From the NCBI RefSeq assembly GCF_030272615.1, contig NC_081406.1:402394939-402458938 (forward strand): a DNA stretch of 64,000 nt, read 5' to 3'. The translations under genes and the position numbers were made by a program. The stretch's first letter is position 1. Each line of letters opens with the position of its first letter. Shown here piece by piece: positions 46,967 through 59,258 of the stretch. This stretch comes from Cryptomeria japonica (lineage: Eukaryota; Streptophyta; Pinopsida; Cupressales; Cupressaceae). Below the pieces are notes generated by a model. It saw only the letters and a list, made by a program, of their open reading frames with translations, searched no databases and was not told the DNA's origin.

Positions 46967-48087
46967 TATTGGAATCAAGGATCATTGAGAGTGGGGTGAA
47001 TCATCGTTCTGCAATTTTTAACCTTATTAACCTGAATCCTCAAGCACTTAATGAAAATCAACAAAAGGGAGATGCAAACACATAAAGTAAATATCCACAA
47101 AACCATCACATCGAGATTTTTAATATGTGGAAACCCAATTAAGGGAAAAACCATGGTGGGGATGAACCCACAATATAAATGTACTCTGCAAAAGTATAAA
47201 AATATTACGTTGGGAATGCACATGCATTCAGGCACACTGCGTACAACTCACTGCTTAAGATATCAAGGGCTACAACCCAAGGAAGACTTAGTGTCTTACA
47301 CATGAATTACAATAGGTTAAAATAAAGTTTATGAACTAAACAATAGCATCTACAAATGCCAAATTATAGTTTTTCTTAAGAACATTTACAAACATTTCAT
47401 ACTCTACCTTATCTTGCTCTGATTCGATGTTCTACATTAATCCAGAGCATAAATATCTGAATTATACACGTGAAATTATGCACATCGATCACACAACCTT
47501 TTTCCATACTCTAAATGATAAACTACATCAGCCCTATATATCTACCATACAAAATCACAATGGTTAGATGTCAAGCTCAAGAACATATAACATATTCACT
47601 AAACGTGTACGAACTGTCAGATGAATCTGATCTCCAATGCATATGTGAACCAAAAAGAATTGTCCACACACTTTCCATAAATTGGATAAACATCATCAAA
47701 CACAAAAAATAATCACTAAAACTTCTCCATCAATTCCACACAATGATTAATCACACAAGTCGGTCATACTATATTGTTCAACCCAAAAACTGATATGATG
47801 GATCTTCTAACTTGCACATGAATTATCACCAGAGGCTAAGATCATAGAATAAGGTACTATAGACATTTATCAAGCTTCCCTTAGACCCACAACAAAAAAT
47901 ATTCAATTGAAATGAAATAATGACCAAAATGTTGCTATGTTGGATGCTCTGTTTTAACTCACTCGTCTTAACCAAATCTTCAAAGTGACTTTCAGTATAA
48001 GAAAATTATGAACTGTGGATAGAATCTTTGACTAAAGTTGTCATCAATGAAAAAATCCGACACCCTGTGTAGTGTCTCTTGCCAACA
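46967..48087 (-). repeat. Solo LTR of the NA-3 family
   Basis: 1,121 bp with TATTGGAATC at the left and GCCAACA at the right, flanked by an exact 5 bp duplication GAAAC (46962-46966, 48088-48092). The other LARD LTR (near 30170) shows the empty site. Internal sequence was lost, presumably by LTR-LTR recombination. Confidence 0.88.
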
Positions 48088-48884
48088 GAAACAAGGTGGT
48101 GACAATCAGTTCAAGTCAAGTCCAAGGATTAAGAGGTGGAGTTCATCTCAATCAGTCTTCAGTTGTGAATGCAATCATCTTTTCTAAATATTCTTCTATT
48201 CTTCTCTCTTTTCTCTAGTTCATTTTTCTCTCTACCCTTTTTGCACTCAACATTAAGGAATGAGACATTATAGCTCAATAGAAGCATTTTTCATATTTGT
48301 AGCAACATTCTTTTTATGAACAATAAAGAGTAGCAACTTCCCTTCTTATTTCTTCTTGATTTCTATGATAAATGGGTGATTTTGATGAAATTTTTGTGAT
48401 TTATTTTTCAATCCTTAAGTTTTATCTCATTCAAGAAGGTTAGAGCAATAAATTTCATTATTATTGCAGGTCATAGGTTATGTTATTGGATTCTAATAAG
48501 TTGGAATTGTGAAAATCTCTAATTTTCCTTTAAACAAACATTCAGACCAAGTCTTTTATATGATATATTGATGCAATAGATGATTCAAATGAGTTGCGGT
48601 AGACAAAAGTGTGTGATTTGAGGTTGATTGTGAGTTATTACAGCCGATTAGGTTTTCTCAAGTATTTGGTGCATCACCTCTTAGGATAGGTTTTCTTTCC
48701 AAAGTAGTCTTTCTATCCTTTTTCCCATCAGAGAGATTAGTTTACAAGAGATTCATCAAAGAGAACAAGATCACTTTGGAGATTGATTTCCATCATAGGC
48801 AACCCACAGGCCTGGAAATCATCCCATGTTTCACAAGATTGTTGATCTTTCAGCTTATGCATCACAGGTGCAATCTTTGTGACA

Positions 48885-48967
48885 ACAATAATCTTATGTT
48901 CAAACCTTGATTTAGATCCATCTAGTAGGGCACATATACTTGAAGTGAATGTTTTACACCTTATCAC
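48885..48967. other. Short spacer between the LARD-like element and NA-4
   Basis: 83 bp with no recognisable feature. Confidence 0.5.
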
Positions 48968-49198
48968 TATTGGAATCGAAGAACACTGAGAGGAGGAGGT
49001 GAATCAGTGTTCTATCGGTAAAAATAATTTTAAACTTTTTGCTTATGAACTGATTAATAATAAATAAAATTAAACTGCATAAACCAAATAACACATAAAG
49101 AAGCAACACCATAACACTGGTATTTATACATGGAAAAACCTGTAAGGGAAAAACCACGGTGGGGTTGATACCCACAATATCTATATACTTGATCAAGG
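48968..49198 (-). repeat. NA-4 LTR, left part
   Basis: Begins TATTGGAATCGAAG, contains GGTGAATCAGTG and GGAAAAACC, like NA-3 LTRs. It stops at the chromovirus insertion and continues at 62978. Confidence 0.75.
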
Positions 49199-49796
49199 TG
49201 TCATGCCCAACTTTTGGGCACGAACGGAAATTTTTTTTTTGTTAAAATACTTACTAATTGGTGACTTAATTAAAATAATCAACTGAGTGCGATTAACTTA
49301 AATAAATAATGCATCTTTTGGTTTGGTCCTACTACATTTGTGTTGATTAGGTAATTAAATTTAATTTGGTAATGAAGATATCTGAGTTATCTCTGAGCTA
49401 AAATTTCTCTGAGAGAGGAAATTCACTAAGCTTCATTATTAAATAATTACAATCTCAAATATGGCGTTAAATCTCGAATATAAACGTTTTTTTTTAAATT
49501 TATCTCTTTTTTCTTAATCCACTAGGATTTCTAGTTTAATTATCTTCGTAATTTAAAAACACCTTATTTAATTGAGACCTCCACAATATAAAATTACGTT
49601 ATAATCATATACTTAATTTGGCCCTGTTGGCCCTACCTGCACTCAGAGTTTACACCCCTTATTTTTATCTAATTCACTAATATTAAATCCCTTCTTATGA
49701 AATTTCTTCTACCTAAGCCCAATATTAACAAAAGTATTCAAAACTTATCTTTACATCTAACAATTTTAATTCAAATTAAATATCAATACAATTCCA

Positions 49797-49798
<2 letters not shown>

Positions 49799-49846
<48 letters not shown>

Positions 49847-49896
49847 CTTTTTTAATAATTATCTATACACATAGTTTTATATATATATATATATAT
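49799..49896. repeat. (TA)n tracts in the chromovirus LTR, first cluster
   Basis: Two TA runs. In the other LTR (59149-59280) the cluster is longer and differently interrupted, so its length changed after insertion. Confidence 0.9.
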
Positions 49897-50035
49897 AACT
49901 ATTCCATATTATTACCATTTAATAAATTTTTTTCTCCCAAAGTATGTAGGGTTTTGGACCCCCTTTTTCTTTTATTTTATACTTGTTTCCCTCCCACCGC
50001 ACACACACTCATTTTAAATCTTAGGCGGGTGTTTT

Positions 50036-50061
50036 GCCCTAACCCGAACTAGGGTTAGGGC
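50036..50061. repeat. Telomere-like perfect inverted repeat in the LTR
   Basis: GCCCTAACCC, 6 nt, GGGTTAGGGC. The same in the other LTR at 59420-59445. Confidence 0.9.
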
Positions 50062-50103
50062 GAAAAGAATAACTTCACCCCCTTTTTCTTTTTCTTATCC
50101 CGT

Positions 50104-50445
50104 GAGTGTGTTGTTGCAGGGTGTGTGTGGGGGAGAGTCACGGCCGAACAAGCAGCGCGCAGGGGTGGTCCGAGCAAAACCCCCGTGCCTACTTACGGGT
50201 AGCGAGCGGTGTTTTTAAACTTTTTTTTTTTTGTTTCAAACCCGCCCCCCCGGGCGCTCGTTTTTATTTTATTTGCTTGCAACGCCGAGGGGGAAAAGGC
50301 AGAGAGGAAGGGTGGAGCGGCTCTGCAGGCACCGCCGGCTGCGGACGGCGCCGTCGCAGGCTGCGGCTCCCGCAGGCTGCGGAGTCGCCGCCTACAGTCT
50401 GCGGCTGCCGCCGCCGCCGCAGGGAGCTGCGGCCCGCGCAGGCCT
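50104..50445. repeat. GC-rich island with CTGCGG repeats in the LTR
   Basis: Strong contrast to the AT-rich surroundings. Repeats of GCAGGCTGCGGCTCC and GCCGCC between 50315 and 50440. The other LTR (59488-59848) has 16 bp more, one extra repeat unit. Confidence 0.85.
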
Positions 50446-50628
50446 TTGATAAACGTTTCTTGTTTAAAGCAAGTTTAAAACATTCGCAAAATATGGTTTT
50501 CTTGGGTAATTTCAACAGTGAAGTTTGTTTTTTTATTATCGCATGTAGCTTTCTGTTTGCTGTGCGATACATAGGGTTAAAAACCCTCGAAGGCTATAAT
50601 ATGGTTTTTTTTTTTGTTTAATAACATT

Positions 50629-50852
50629 TATATATATATAAATATGTATATTTATATATATATATATATATAAATATAATATAATCTGGTAAAATGAAAT
50701 GTTTCAGGTTCTCTGTTTGAAACTGGCAGTTTTTGTAAATGAATAAATATATATATGTATATATATATATATATATAAATATATATATGTATATATATAT
50801 ATATATATATAAATATATATGTATATATATATATATATATCTATATATATAT
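50629..50852. repeat. (TA)n tracts in the chromovirus LTR, second cluster
   Basis: Several TA runs broken by AAATA and GTATA. Shorter in the other LTR (60026-60224). Confidence 0.9.
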
Positions 50853-53601
50853 TTGATATACTTAATCATGCTATCAATTTACATCTCTTTTTTTTTTTGG
50901 GTAATATCAGATCTGGAAAAGTATTATTTCTCTTTCTTTTTTAAAACAGATTCTTCTTAAATGATTCTTAATGGTTAAATATATATATATATATTTTTTA
51001 AAAGGACTGGTTCAACAAGATTATTAGATCTTCTTGCTGTTTTATAATATTATCAGAGCTGTATCAATTATATATTTTTTTTTTTTGTATAAACCAGTTT
51101 GTCCAAACAACATTTAAAAGCAATAAATATTAAAAGCTAAATATTCCCCCCCCCCCTTTTGCAAAGAATAAACTACAAATGATAAGATTTCTTTTTCTGC
51201 AACTAATGGAAAATTAATGACTCTCCTCTTTTCTTTATGCAAAACATTAAAAATCAAGATGCAAACTCACATTTCATTTTCTTTTGCAAAACTACCAAGT
51301 AGGGAAAACATGGGTATTCATTGACAGATATAAATACAAAATTGATAAGGATACAAAATAAATATTAATACAAATGGGATGAAATCCCAACAATGCTTTC
51401 TCTCTACATAATAACTTGAAGATAATACAACACTTTTCTCTTTCTTGAAAGTAAATGCTACAAAAGCTCACATTCTTCTTTTAGACACTAAAACATTGAA
51501 ATCTCTCCATTTCTCCTTTTTTTAAAAATATTTTTCTGCAACACAAGCAGCAACATAGCTCTTAATCCTTCTTTTCCCATTCCCATGCAACCTGCAATAA
51601 AACACATTTTTGACCATGGGAAGCTCACCTCCCAGCCTAGGCTTACTAGAAGCCACCCCCGAGCTTGGAGAACCAAGCACTAGACGGGTTACAAACATGC
51701 AAAAACCACAACAAAACATAGGAACATATTTACATTCAAATTTTCCCTTCCCAAGCTACACATTCACCACTTTCATGGTGACTCTTCCATGGGTGGAAGT
51801 GGACCAAGTACCAATGGGGAGAATGCATGCCAAAACAATACAACATAAGCCACCTCATGGCAACACAAATGCAACCAAAAATACTTCCTCAATTCCTTAT
51901 GCCCCCCCCAAAAGGCTCAAGGCCATATTTACTCCCCTTATGACCCCCAAATGCATACACAAGGCTATGCATCAAGGGTCACCAAGGACACCCTTGAGAA
52001 CACTCTCTACAAGGAGAGCCTCTCACCCATGGCTGTCATACTCCTTCCACCCCAAGATCTTCCTACCCTCCCAAGGGTAGGAGATCTTGGACACTCCCAA
52101 AACAACAAGAAACACAAACAATCACATAGAAAAGAAAACTACACATTTTAACTTCAACAAAAACTTCATAAAACACATTCTTACAAGCAACTCTTTTCTT
52201 TTCAAAACAACATAACTAACACTTACAACATAACAAAAGGAGGTAAGAGGTAACCAACCTTATTCTGCCAATAGGTTTGCTAAAATTAGTTGGGGATGAG
52301 CTGCCCAAATTCCACACTAACTTTCTCCAAATTCCCACCAAAAGTGCTAAAATCCTACTAACTTTTTCAAAACAAGCATAATCTCCCAGGAAGGAGAGTG
52401 GGTGATTACTCACTAAGTTTCCAAATTCTTGCCTAAGAAGGCCTCTCACACACTTCCCAACCCCTTGGGTGAGGTGTGAGTTCCCATTGGTTGCCCTTCC
52501 CAAACTCTTACACATTACCAAAATTGGAAAGGGAAAAGGTGGAAGAAGATGGGGAAGAGAGTTTGACATCTAAAGGGAAGGTTCTCTATCCTAGGAGGAA
52601 CTTTCTAAGTTGAATTTTCGTTCATCTTGGAAACACCACTTTTTGAAGTGACGACATAGTCACATGGGAGAAGCCACAAGTTGCAAAATGCCCCTAACCC
52701 ATAGGTATACCCTTTGGACCTTTGGAAAAGCCTAAAAACTTACCCTAGGAGTCCATTAAACCCTTTGGAAACCCAACTGAAGTTTACCTACGGGTCAAAC
52801 TTGAGTTGACCACTCCCAAGACTCCCTGCCCAAGGAAAATTTGGGACCACACTCATGTTTTTGAATGGCTTTGGTAGAAACAAAACTCCCTCCAAGAGAC
52901 AAGTCAAAATCAATGACACTAATCAGCACATGTGTCAAGTGACACAACAAAAATACAATATAAAAATCACACATGGAATTTGTCTCTTGAAGGATTACAC
53001 ATATACATATAAATTAAATTTTACACTCAAGCATTATACACATCACAAATAAAATACATTACAAGGGGGTGTTGTCTCTCCAAATAGACAACTCTTGGCT
53101 TAACAAATGCACATTGGTCTAGGCTTGGTTCTCCATATAAATTCCATGGTCACATGGATAATTTTCCTGCGCATCTCAATTAACACATTAGTAACTCCAA
53201 TAATCACAATTATACATAATCAAATACATGGATTTCATTACACATCAAACACTCATACATTTGACAACAATAAATCAATATCTCATTCGTTCAAATTCAA
53301 TTTCACATAAGCAATCAACATAATTTTCCAAAATTGAACCATTCATAAATATGCATCATTTTTCTATCATCAAAATAAAATCCTGCAAATTTATAATAAT
53401 GACATTCACCATCATAATGTAATTCATATCTAAAGTTTCATAATCATCATGCATGAAATAAAGCATCAACATATGTCAGTGTGATCCAAATCATGGAATC
53501 ATATAAGTTCTAAGTCCATAAAGCATAAAATAAAGCATCCATAATAGTCTCAATATGCAAATAACTGAAAATGTCAAACTGAATCGGGGTAGGGCCTCAC
53601 A

Positions 53602-53614
53602 CCCTCCCCCTCTA
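53602..53614 (-). promoter_or_regulatory. Chromovirus PPT, overlapping the pol stop codon
   Basis: Minus strand TAGAGGGGGAGGG next to the LTR. The TAG is the stop of pol, so coding sequence and plus-strand primer are fused without a spacer. Confidence 0.88.
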
Positions 53615-56600
53615 GGCATGAACTTCCTCCTGGAGTTCGTCAAAAAGGTGGGGGTACTGTGATCTCATAAGTGCTGCATCCTCCCATGAGGCTGTGACCT
53701 CATCATAGCAATCCCACTGGACCCTAACCTGGTCCAGCTCTCGCCCTCGAAGGCTCAGCGTCTGGCGTGCCAAAATGCGAATGGGCTCCAAAGCTAGCTG
53801 CCCGTCCGACTCCACCTGCAAGGCATCCCAATCTAGAATATGAGACTCATCATAGATATACTTCCTCAAAACTGAAACATGGAACACATCGTGGATGCAT
53901 GACAGGCTAGGTGGCAATGCTAGACGGTAGGCAACTGGCCCTATCCTCTCAAGGATCTCAAATGGTCCTACAAATCGAGGTGCGAGCTTAGAACCCTTTC
54001 CATAATGGATTGGACTCTTATGCGGTCGCACTCTCAAGAAGACTCTATCTCCAACTGAGTAGCTACGATCAACCCTCTTTGCATCTGCATACTTCTTCTG
54101 TCTATCCTGGGCCTCTCTAAGACGCTGCCTAATCAAATCCACCTGCTGTTCCATATCCCGAACTATCTCTGGACCAATAGCAACTCTGTCCTCTATGCGG
54201 TCCCAACTCAATGGTGTCCTACAAGGTCTGCCATATAATGCCTGATAGGGTGGCATCCCAAAGGACGTGTGATGCCCATTGTTATAAGCGAACTCCACTA
54301 AGGGAAGATACTCTTCCCATCTAGCCTGGTGATCCATGACATACATGCGAAGCATATCCTCTAACACCTGATTAACTCTCTCTGTCTGGCCATCCATCTC
54401 CGGATGATAGGCTGTACTGAAATTGAGTTTGGTACCCATAGCTGCCTGTAATGCCTTCCAAAAAGAAGAAGTGAAGAGGGAATCCCTGTCGGAAATGATC
54501 TTACGTGGAACACCATGAAGTCTGACAATGTCTCGCAAAAACACCTGTGCTACTGCTGGTGCTGTGAAGGTGGTGCGAACTGGTGAAAAGTGAGCCACTT
54601 TGGTCAACTTGTCAACCGTCACCAAGATGGCATCATGGTGGCGAGATGACATAGGGAGACCAATGATAAAGTCCATGGATATAGTGTCCCACTTCCACTC
54701 TGGTATAGCATGAGATTGGAGCAACCCACCTGGATGGCTGTGCTCCACCTTGACTCTCTGACACTCAAGGCATCGGGCTACCAACTCAGCGATAAGCTGT
54801 CGCATTCCTGGCCAATGATATAGTTCTCTCAAGTCTGCATGCAACTTCTTGACCCCGGGATGTGCTGCATAAGGAGCTCTATGAGCCTCTGTGATAATGA
54901 ACTCCCGCAATCCCCCGGAAGAAGGTACATAGATGCACCCTCTATGGCGTAATAAACCATCGGGCTCTAAGGAATAATCCACATATTTCCCTTCTATAGT
55001 TTCCTGAGATCGAATGGCTTGGCAAACCTCTAAATACCATCTGTCTTCTGGCATTCGCTGCATGATCCGATCTCTCAAATCCGTGCTCATAGACATGGTG
55101 AATACCTCGTGACGTCTCCTACTCAAAGCATCTACAACTACATTTTCTTTCCCCTTGATGTAGTGAACGTCAAAATCATACTCACACAAGAATTCCATCC
55201 ATCTCCTCTGACGAGCATTAAGATTCAGCTGAGTAAATATGTATTGAAGGCTCTGATGGTCTGAGTGCAACTCAAAATGATGACCCAAAAGGAAATGTCT
55301 CCATCTCACAAGTGCATGCACTACGGCTGCAAGCTCAAGGTCATGAGTAGGGTAATTAAGCTCGTGAGTCTTGAGTTTCCTAGACTCAAAAGCTATAGCT
55401 CTGCCATTCTGCATAAGTACTGCTCCTAAACCCTCTAGGGAAGCATCTGTGCAAACCATGAAATCTGCTGAAGGATCTGGTACTACAAGGATAGGTGCGG
55501 TAGTAAGTGCCTTTTTAAGTTCCTGAAAGGCCTTCTCGCACTTCTCTGTCCACTCAAACTTCTTCCCTTTACGCTGAAGAGAAGTGATAGGATGAGCAAC
55601 TCGAGAGAATCCCTCAACAAAACGCCGGTAATATCCTGCTAAGCCCATGAAGCTCCTGACCTCTGTCACACTGGTAGGTGCTGGCCAATCCATAATGGCT
55701 CTGATCTTTGATGGGTCTACTGAGATCCCATCACCGGATATAACATGACCAAGGTACTTGATCTTAGTTTTAAAGAAAGCACACTTCGACAAACTGCCAT
55801 ACAACTGATTTTCCCTCAAACATTGCAAAACCTGTCTCAAATGTTCCTCATGTTCCTCCTCATTCCGTGAATATATCAAAATGTCATCGAGAAACACAAT
55901 CACAAAGCGGTCGAGAAATGTGTGGAATACTCCATTCATGAGACTCATAAAAACTGCTGGGGCATTCGTAAGACCGAATGGGACCACGGTGAACTCATAG
56001 TGGCCATATCTAGTGCGAAATGCGGTCTTGTGGATATCACTTTCCACTATCCTCAACTGATGATACCCTGATTTTAGATCAATCTTGGAAAATACTTTGG
56101 CACCTTGAAGTTGGTCAAACAAATCGTCGATCCTGGGCAATGGGTATTGGTTCTTGATGGTCACTTTGTTCAACTGACGGTAGTCCATGCATAATCAGAG
56201 AGATCCATCTTTCTTCTTCACGAAGATGACTGGTGCACCCCAAGGGGATACACTAGGGCGAATGTGGCCCTTCTCTAGGAGTTCCTCAAGCTGAATCTTG
56301 AGCTCATTAAGCTCATTTGTAGTCATTCTATATGGTGCTCTTGAAATTGGTTTGGCTCCTGGAACAAGGTCTATATGAAAATCAATCTCTCTACGGGGCG
56401 GCATACCAGGTAACTCTGAAGGAAAAACATCTGCAAATTCTCTAAGGATAGGATGGTCGTCAATGGATGGTTCCTTTTCCTCTTCTTCTTCTCTATCACT
56501 AATGGTGATGGAAAATAACTGACATCCCTTTCGCATGCTCCGCTTAAGCTGCATGGCGGAGATCATACGAAGAGACACGGGTCTCTGAATTCCAGTGATC

Positions 56601-58378
56601 ACTATAGGAGAGCCATGATCATCCTCACACTCGATCTTTTTTAGGCGACAATCCATCTTGGCTCTGTGGGCATAAAGCCAATCCATGCCAAGTACAACGC
56701 CATATGAGCCAAGTGGTGTAACTCTAAGGTCTACTAAGGTGGTGGTGTTGCCAATCTGAAGCTGACATCCCTTAACCTCTGATTCCACTGACACTCTAGC
56801 CCCTGAAGCTAATTCCACCTCCCAACTGACCTCTTGCCTAATTGCCACTAGCCTGCAACGCTCCACAACCAATGGAGATATAAAAGAATCAGTAGCTCCT
56901 GAATCAAATAATATAGATACACTGCTACCTCTAATCATACCTGCTACCTCAATAACCGTGGCCTGATGCTCTGCCTGGCGGTTGTCAACCACTGCGAAGA
57001 CTCTGTGGGACTTGCCCATGTCCCCAACTGTCGGCTCTGATGCTGCCATCCTCTGATTCCCTGTCATCTGACCCTGAGGACACTCTCTCGCTATGTGTCC
57101 CATGGCTCCACATGTGAAGCAAGGGCCTCGTGCCTGAAACTGTACTCCCTGTGGTCTAGAGAAAGACCGTCCCCCTGTCCTACTAGAACCACTGTACCCA
57201 CCTCTAGAGGACTGCTGAGTCCTAGCCGGAGGTGTGTAAGGAGCCTGAGATTTCTGATCTCGCCTCTGACCCTGTGACTGCCACTGCTTGGGCTTTGTGC
57301 CCTACTGATTCTGCGGAGGCTTTTGCCTCTGGTTTTGCTGTGACTGTTGCGGAGGAGGGGGTTTGGAGAACCCCGATGAGTGCCTGTTGTTACCTTTCCA
57401 ATGGGGTTTCTGAAACCCATAAGTCTGTGGTGAAGGGTTACGGTTCTGGAACCGATCCTTCGAGTCATGTGGTCTGGCCTGAATCTCCTCGGCTATCAAA
57501 GCCTTCTCCACGGCAACCCGGAGGCTCCCTGGAGCGGCCATTCTCACTGGTCCTGCTATGCCGGAATTCAATCCTTTGATAAATCGGTTGACGAGAAGCT
57601 TTTCATCTTTCAGGTAGTCTACATAAGGTAAGAGTTCAAAGAACTTGTTCTCGTACTGTGTCACTGTAAGACCCTTCTGCTGGAGGTCATGAAACTCATC
57701 CACCCTACGCTGTCTGAAATGCTCTGATAAATACCTCTCCCTGAATCTCTCTGTGAAAATCTCCCAAGTGAGGGTCTCTATCTCTAAGCCACACTTATAT
57801 TCTTCCTGTCTCCACCATGTGGAGGCTGTTCCTCGCAATAGGTGAACCGCTGCACGTGCTTTTAGATTGCTCTCATAAGAGCGCAATGCAAAGCACCTAT
57901 CTAGGCTTAAAAGCCATACCTCTGCCTCTACCCCATCGGTAGATCCCCCAAATGATGGTGGCTGAAGACGCATAACCTCTCTGATTAGATCCCCTGGATC
58001 TCTACGTGCCCTCTCAATATACACTGGTGCTACGGCTGGAGGTGGTGCTGGTAGGTGAATGGGTTCGGGCTCATGCCCAGCCTGACTCTCCACGGGATTA
58101 GGAGGTGGACTCCTACTCTGTTCCCATTCTACTGTTCTATTACTTCCTGAGTTCTGGTTTTCAACATTATGATCTACTGCTGGAAGCCTATCCTGTACTA
58201 ATCCAATCAGGTTCTGAAGGGCTACCAAGATTTCTCGGTTTGGGTCAACTAATTGCTCGGGAGGAGCTGCTGGGTTCACTTCCTGAACCGATTCCTCCCT
58301 AATGACCTCTTCGCGTGCCATGCGTGCACGCCTAGGGCCTCTACCACGTTTGCGAGCTTGTCGCGTAGTTGGAGGCAT
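53612..58378 (-). pseudogene. gag-pol: Chromovirus gag-pol polyprotein, one frame with two in-frame stops
   Basis: About 1,588 codons in a single frame, stopped by TAG at 57302-57304 and TGA at 56195-56197; no frameshift. Gag: basic N-terminus, capsid-type domain about residues 140-300, CCHC knuckle at about 57080-57121. Protease: DSGATDS near 56905. Reverse transcriptase: starts before the TGA and contains FLDD (residues 99-102 of the last open piece). RNase H: residues 243-355 of that piece (CTDAS, HSDHQSL, DALSR). Integrase: zinc finger (H436, H443, C473, C476), catalytic D506, D567, E603, GPF motif at 741, then a chromodomain-like tail (about 800-850). The stops look like single C-to-T changes. 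All catalytic residues checked are present. As it stands the frame cannot give full polyprotein without readthrough. Confidence 0.93.
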
Positions 58379-58529
58379 CCTTTTTAAGAAAATAAAATAA
58401 AACGAAATAAATAACTATTTTATGAGAAAATATTTTAGCTAGTTTAAAAATAAAATTAAATACAATTTAATTAATTTAATAATTATAGCGAAACGTAATG
58501 GAGTAAGGTTCCCTAGTGTTCGCAACCTC

Positions 58530-58541
58530 GCTCTGATACCA
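58530..58541 (-). promoter_or_regulatory. Chromovirus primer binding site, tRNA-iMet
   Basis: Minus strand TGGTATCAGAGC, perfect, 3 nt from the LTR. 58379-58529 between it and the gag ATG is a short leader with no gene. Confidence 0.93.
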
Positions 58542-58544
58542 AAA

Positions 58545-59148
58545 TGTCATGCCCAACTTTTGGGCACGAACGGAAATTTTTTTTTTGTTAAAATACTTAC
58601 TAATTGGCGACTTACTTAATTAAAATAATCAACTGAGTGCGATTAACTTAAATAAATAATGCATCTTTTGGTTTGGTCCTACTACATTTGTGTCGATCAG
58701 GTAATTAAATTTAATTTGGTAATGAAGATATCTGAGTTATCTCTGAGCTAAAATTTCTCCCAGAGAGGAAATTCACTAAGCTTCATTATTAAATAATTAC
58801 AATCTCAAATATGGCGTTAAATCTCGAATATAAACGTTTTTTTTTAAATTTATCTCTTTTTTCTTAATCCACTAGGATTTCTAGTTTAATTATCTTCATA
58901 ATTTAAAAACACCTTATTTAATTGAGACCTCCACAATATAAAATTACGTTATAATCATATACTTAATTTGGCCCTGTTGGCCCTACCTGCACTCAGAGTT
59001 TACACCCCTTATTTTTATCTAATTCACTAATATTAAATCCCTTCTTATGAAATTTCTTCTACCTAAGCTCAATATTAACAAAAGTATTCAAAACTTATCT
59101 TTACATCTAACAATTTTAATTCAAATTAAATATCAATACAATTCCACT

Positions 59149-59184
<36 letters not shown>

Positions 59185-59212
59185 CTTTTTTAATAATTAT
59201 CTATACACATAG

Positions 59213-59258
<46 letters not shown>

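Larger units (their letters stand above)
25580..48884 (+). mobile_element. LARD-like LTR retrotransposon, nested by four later insertions
   Basis: Two long direct repeats bracket it: 25580-30960 and 42209-48884. After removing insertions each LTR is about 3.2 kb and the internal region about 4 kb. The internal part has a primer-site-like sequence, one long decayed ORF and 1.5 kb of non-coding DNA, but no protease, integrase or reverse transcriptase. Long LTRs with a pol-less interior fit the large retrotransposon derivative class. LTR start is taken as TGYAGCTAGA and end as TTYGTGACA. I could not find a matching target duplication. Confidence 0.75.
42209..48884 (+). repeat. LARD-like 3' LTR, interrupted twice
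   Basis: Made of 42209-43861, 46164-46966 and 48088-48884, which together align with the 5' LTR. Starts TGCAGCTAGA, ends TTTGTGACA. Confidence 0.78.
49199..53601 (-). repeat. Chromovirus 3' LTR
   Basis: 4,403 bp, plus strand TGTCATGCCC...GCCTCACA. Contains (TA)n tracts, a GC-rich island, a telomere-like inverted repeat and poly-C runs. Plus-strand ORFs inside it (50106-50621, 51610-52080) have exact or near-exact partners in the other LTR only because the LTRs are young copies; they are antisense to the element and have no recognisable domain. Confidence 0.95.

Noticed and set aside
47051-47305. 84-codon ORF in the solo LTR
   Set aside because: LTR sequence; not kept open in the two NA-3 LTRs.
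50106-50621. 171-codon ORF in the LTR GC island, partner 59490-59849
   Set aside because: Low-complexity CGG-type translation; the frame changes between the two LTRs because of a 16 bp indel.
57232-57579. Plus-strand ORFs and a minus-strand out-of-frame ORF (57091-57468) across chromovirus gag
   Set aside because: Shadows of gag-pol, which is in one frame through this stretch.
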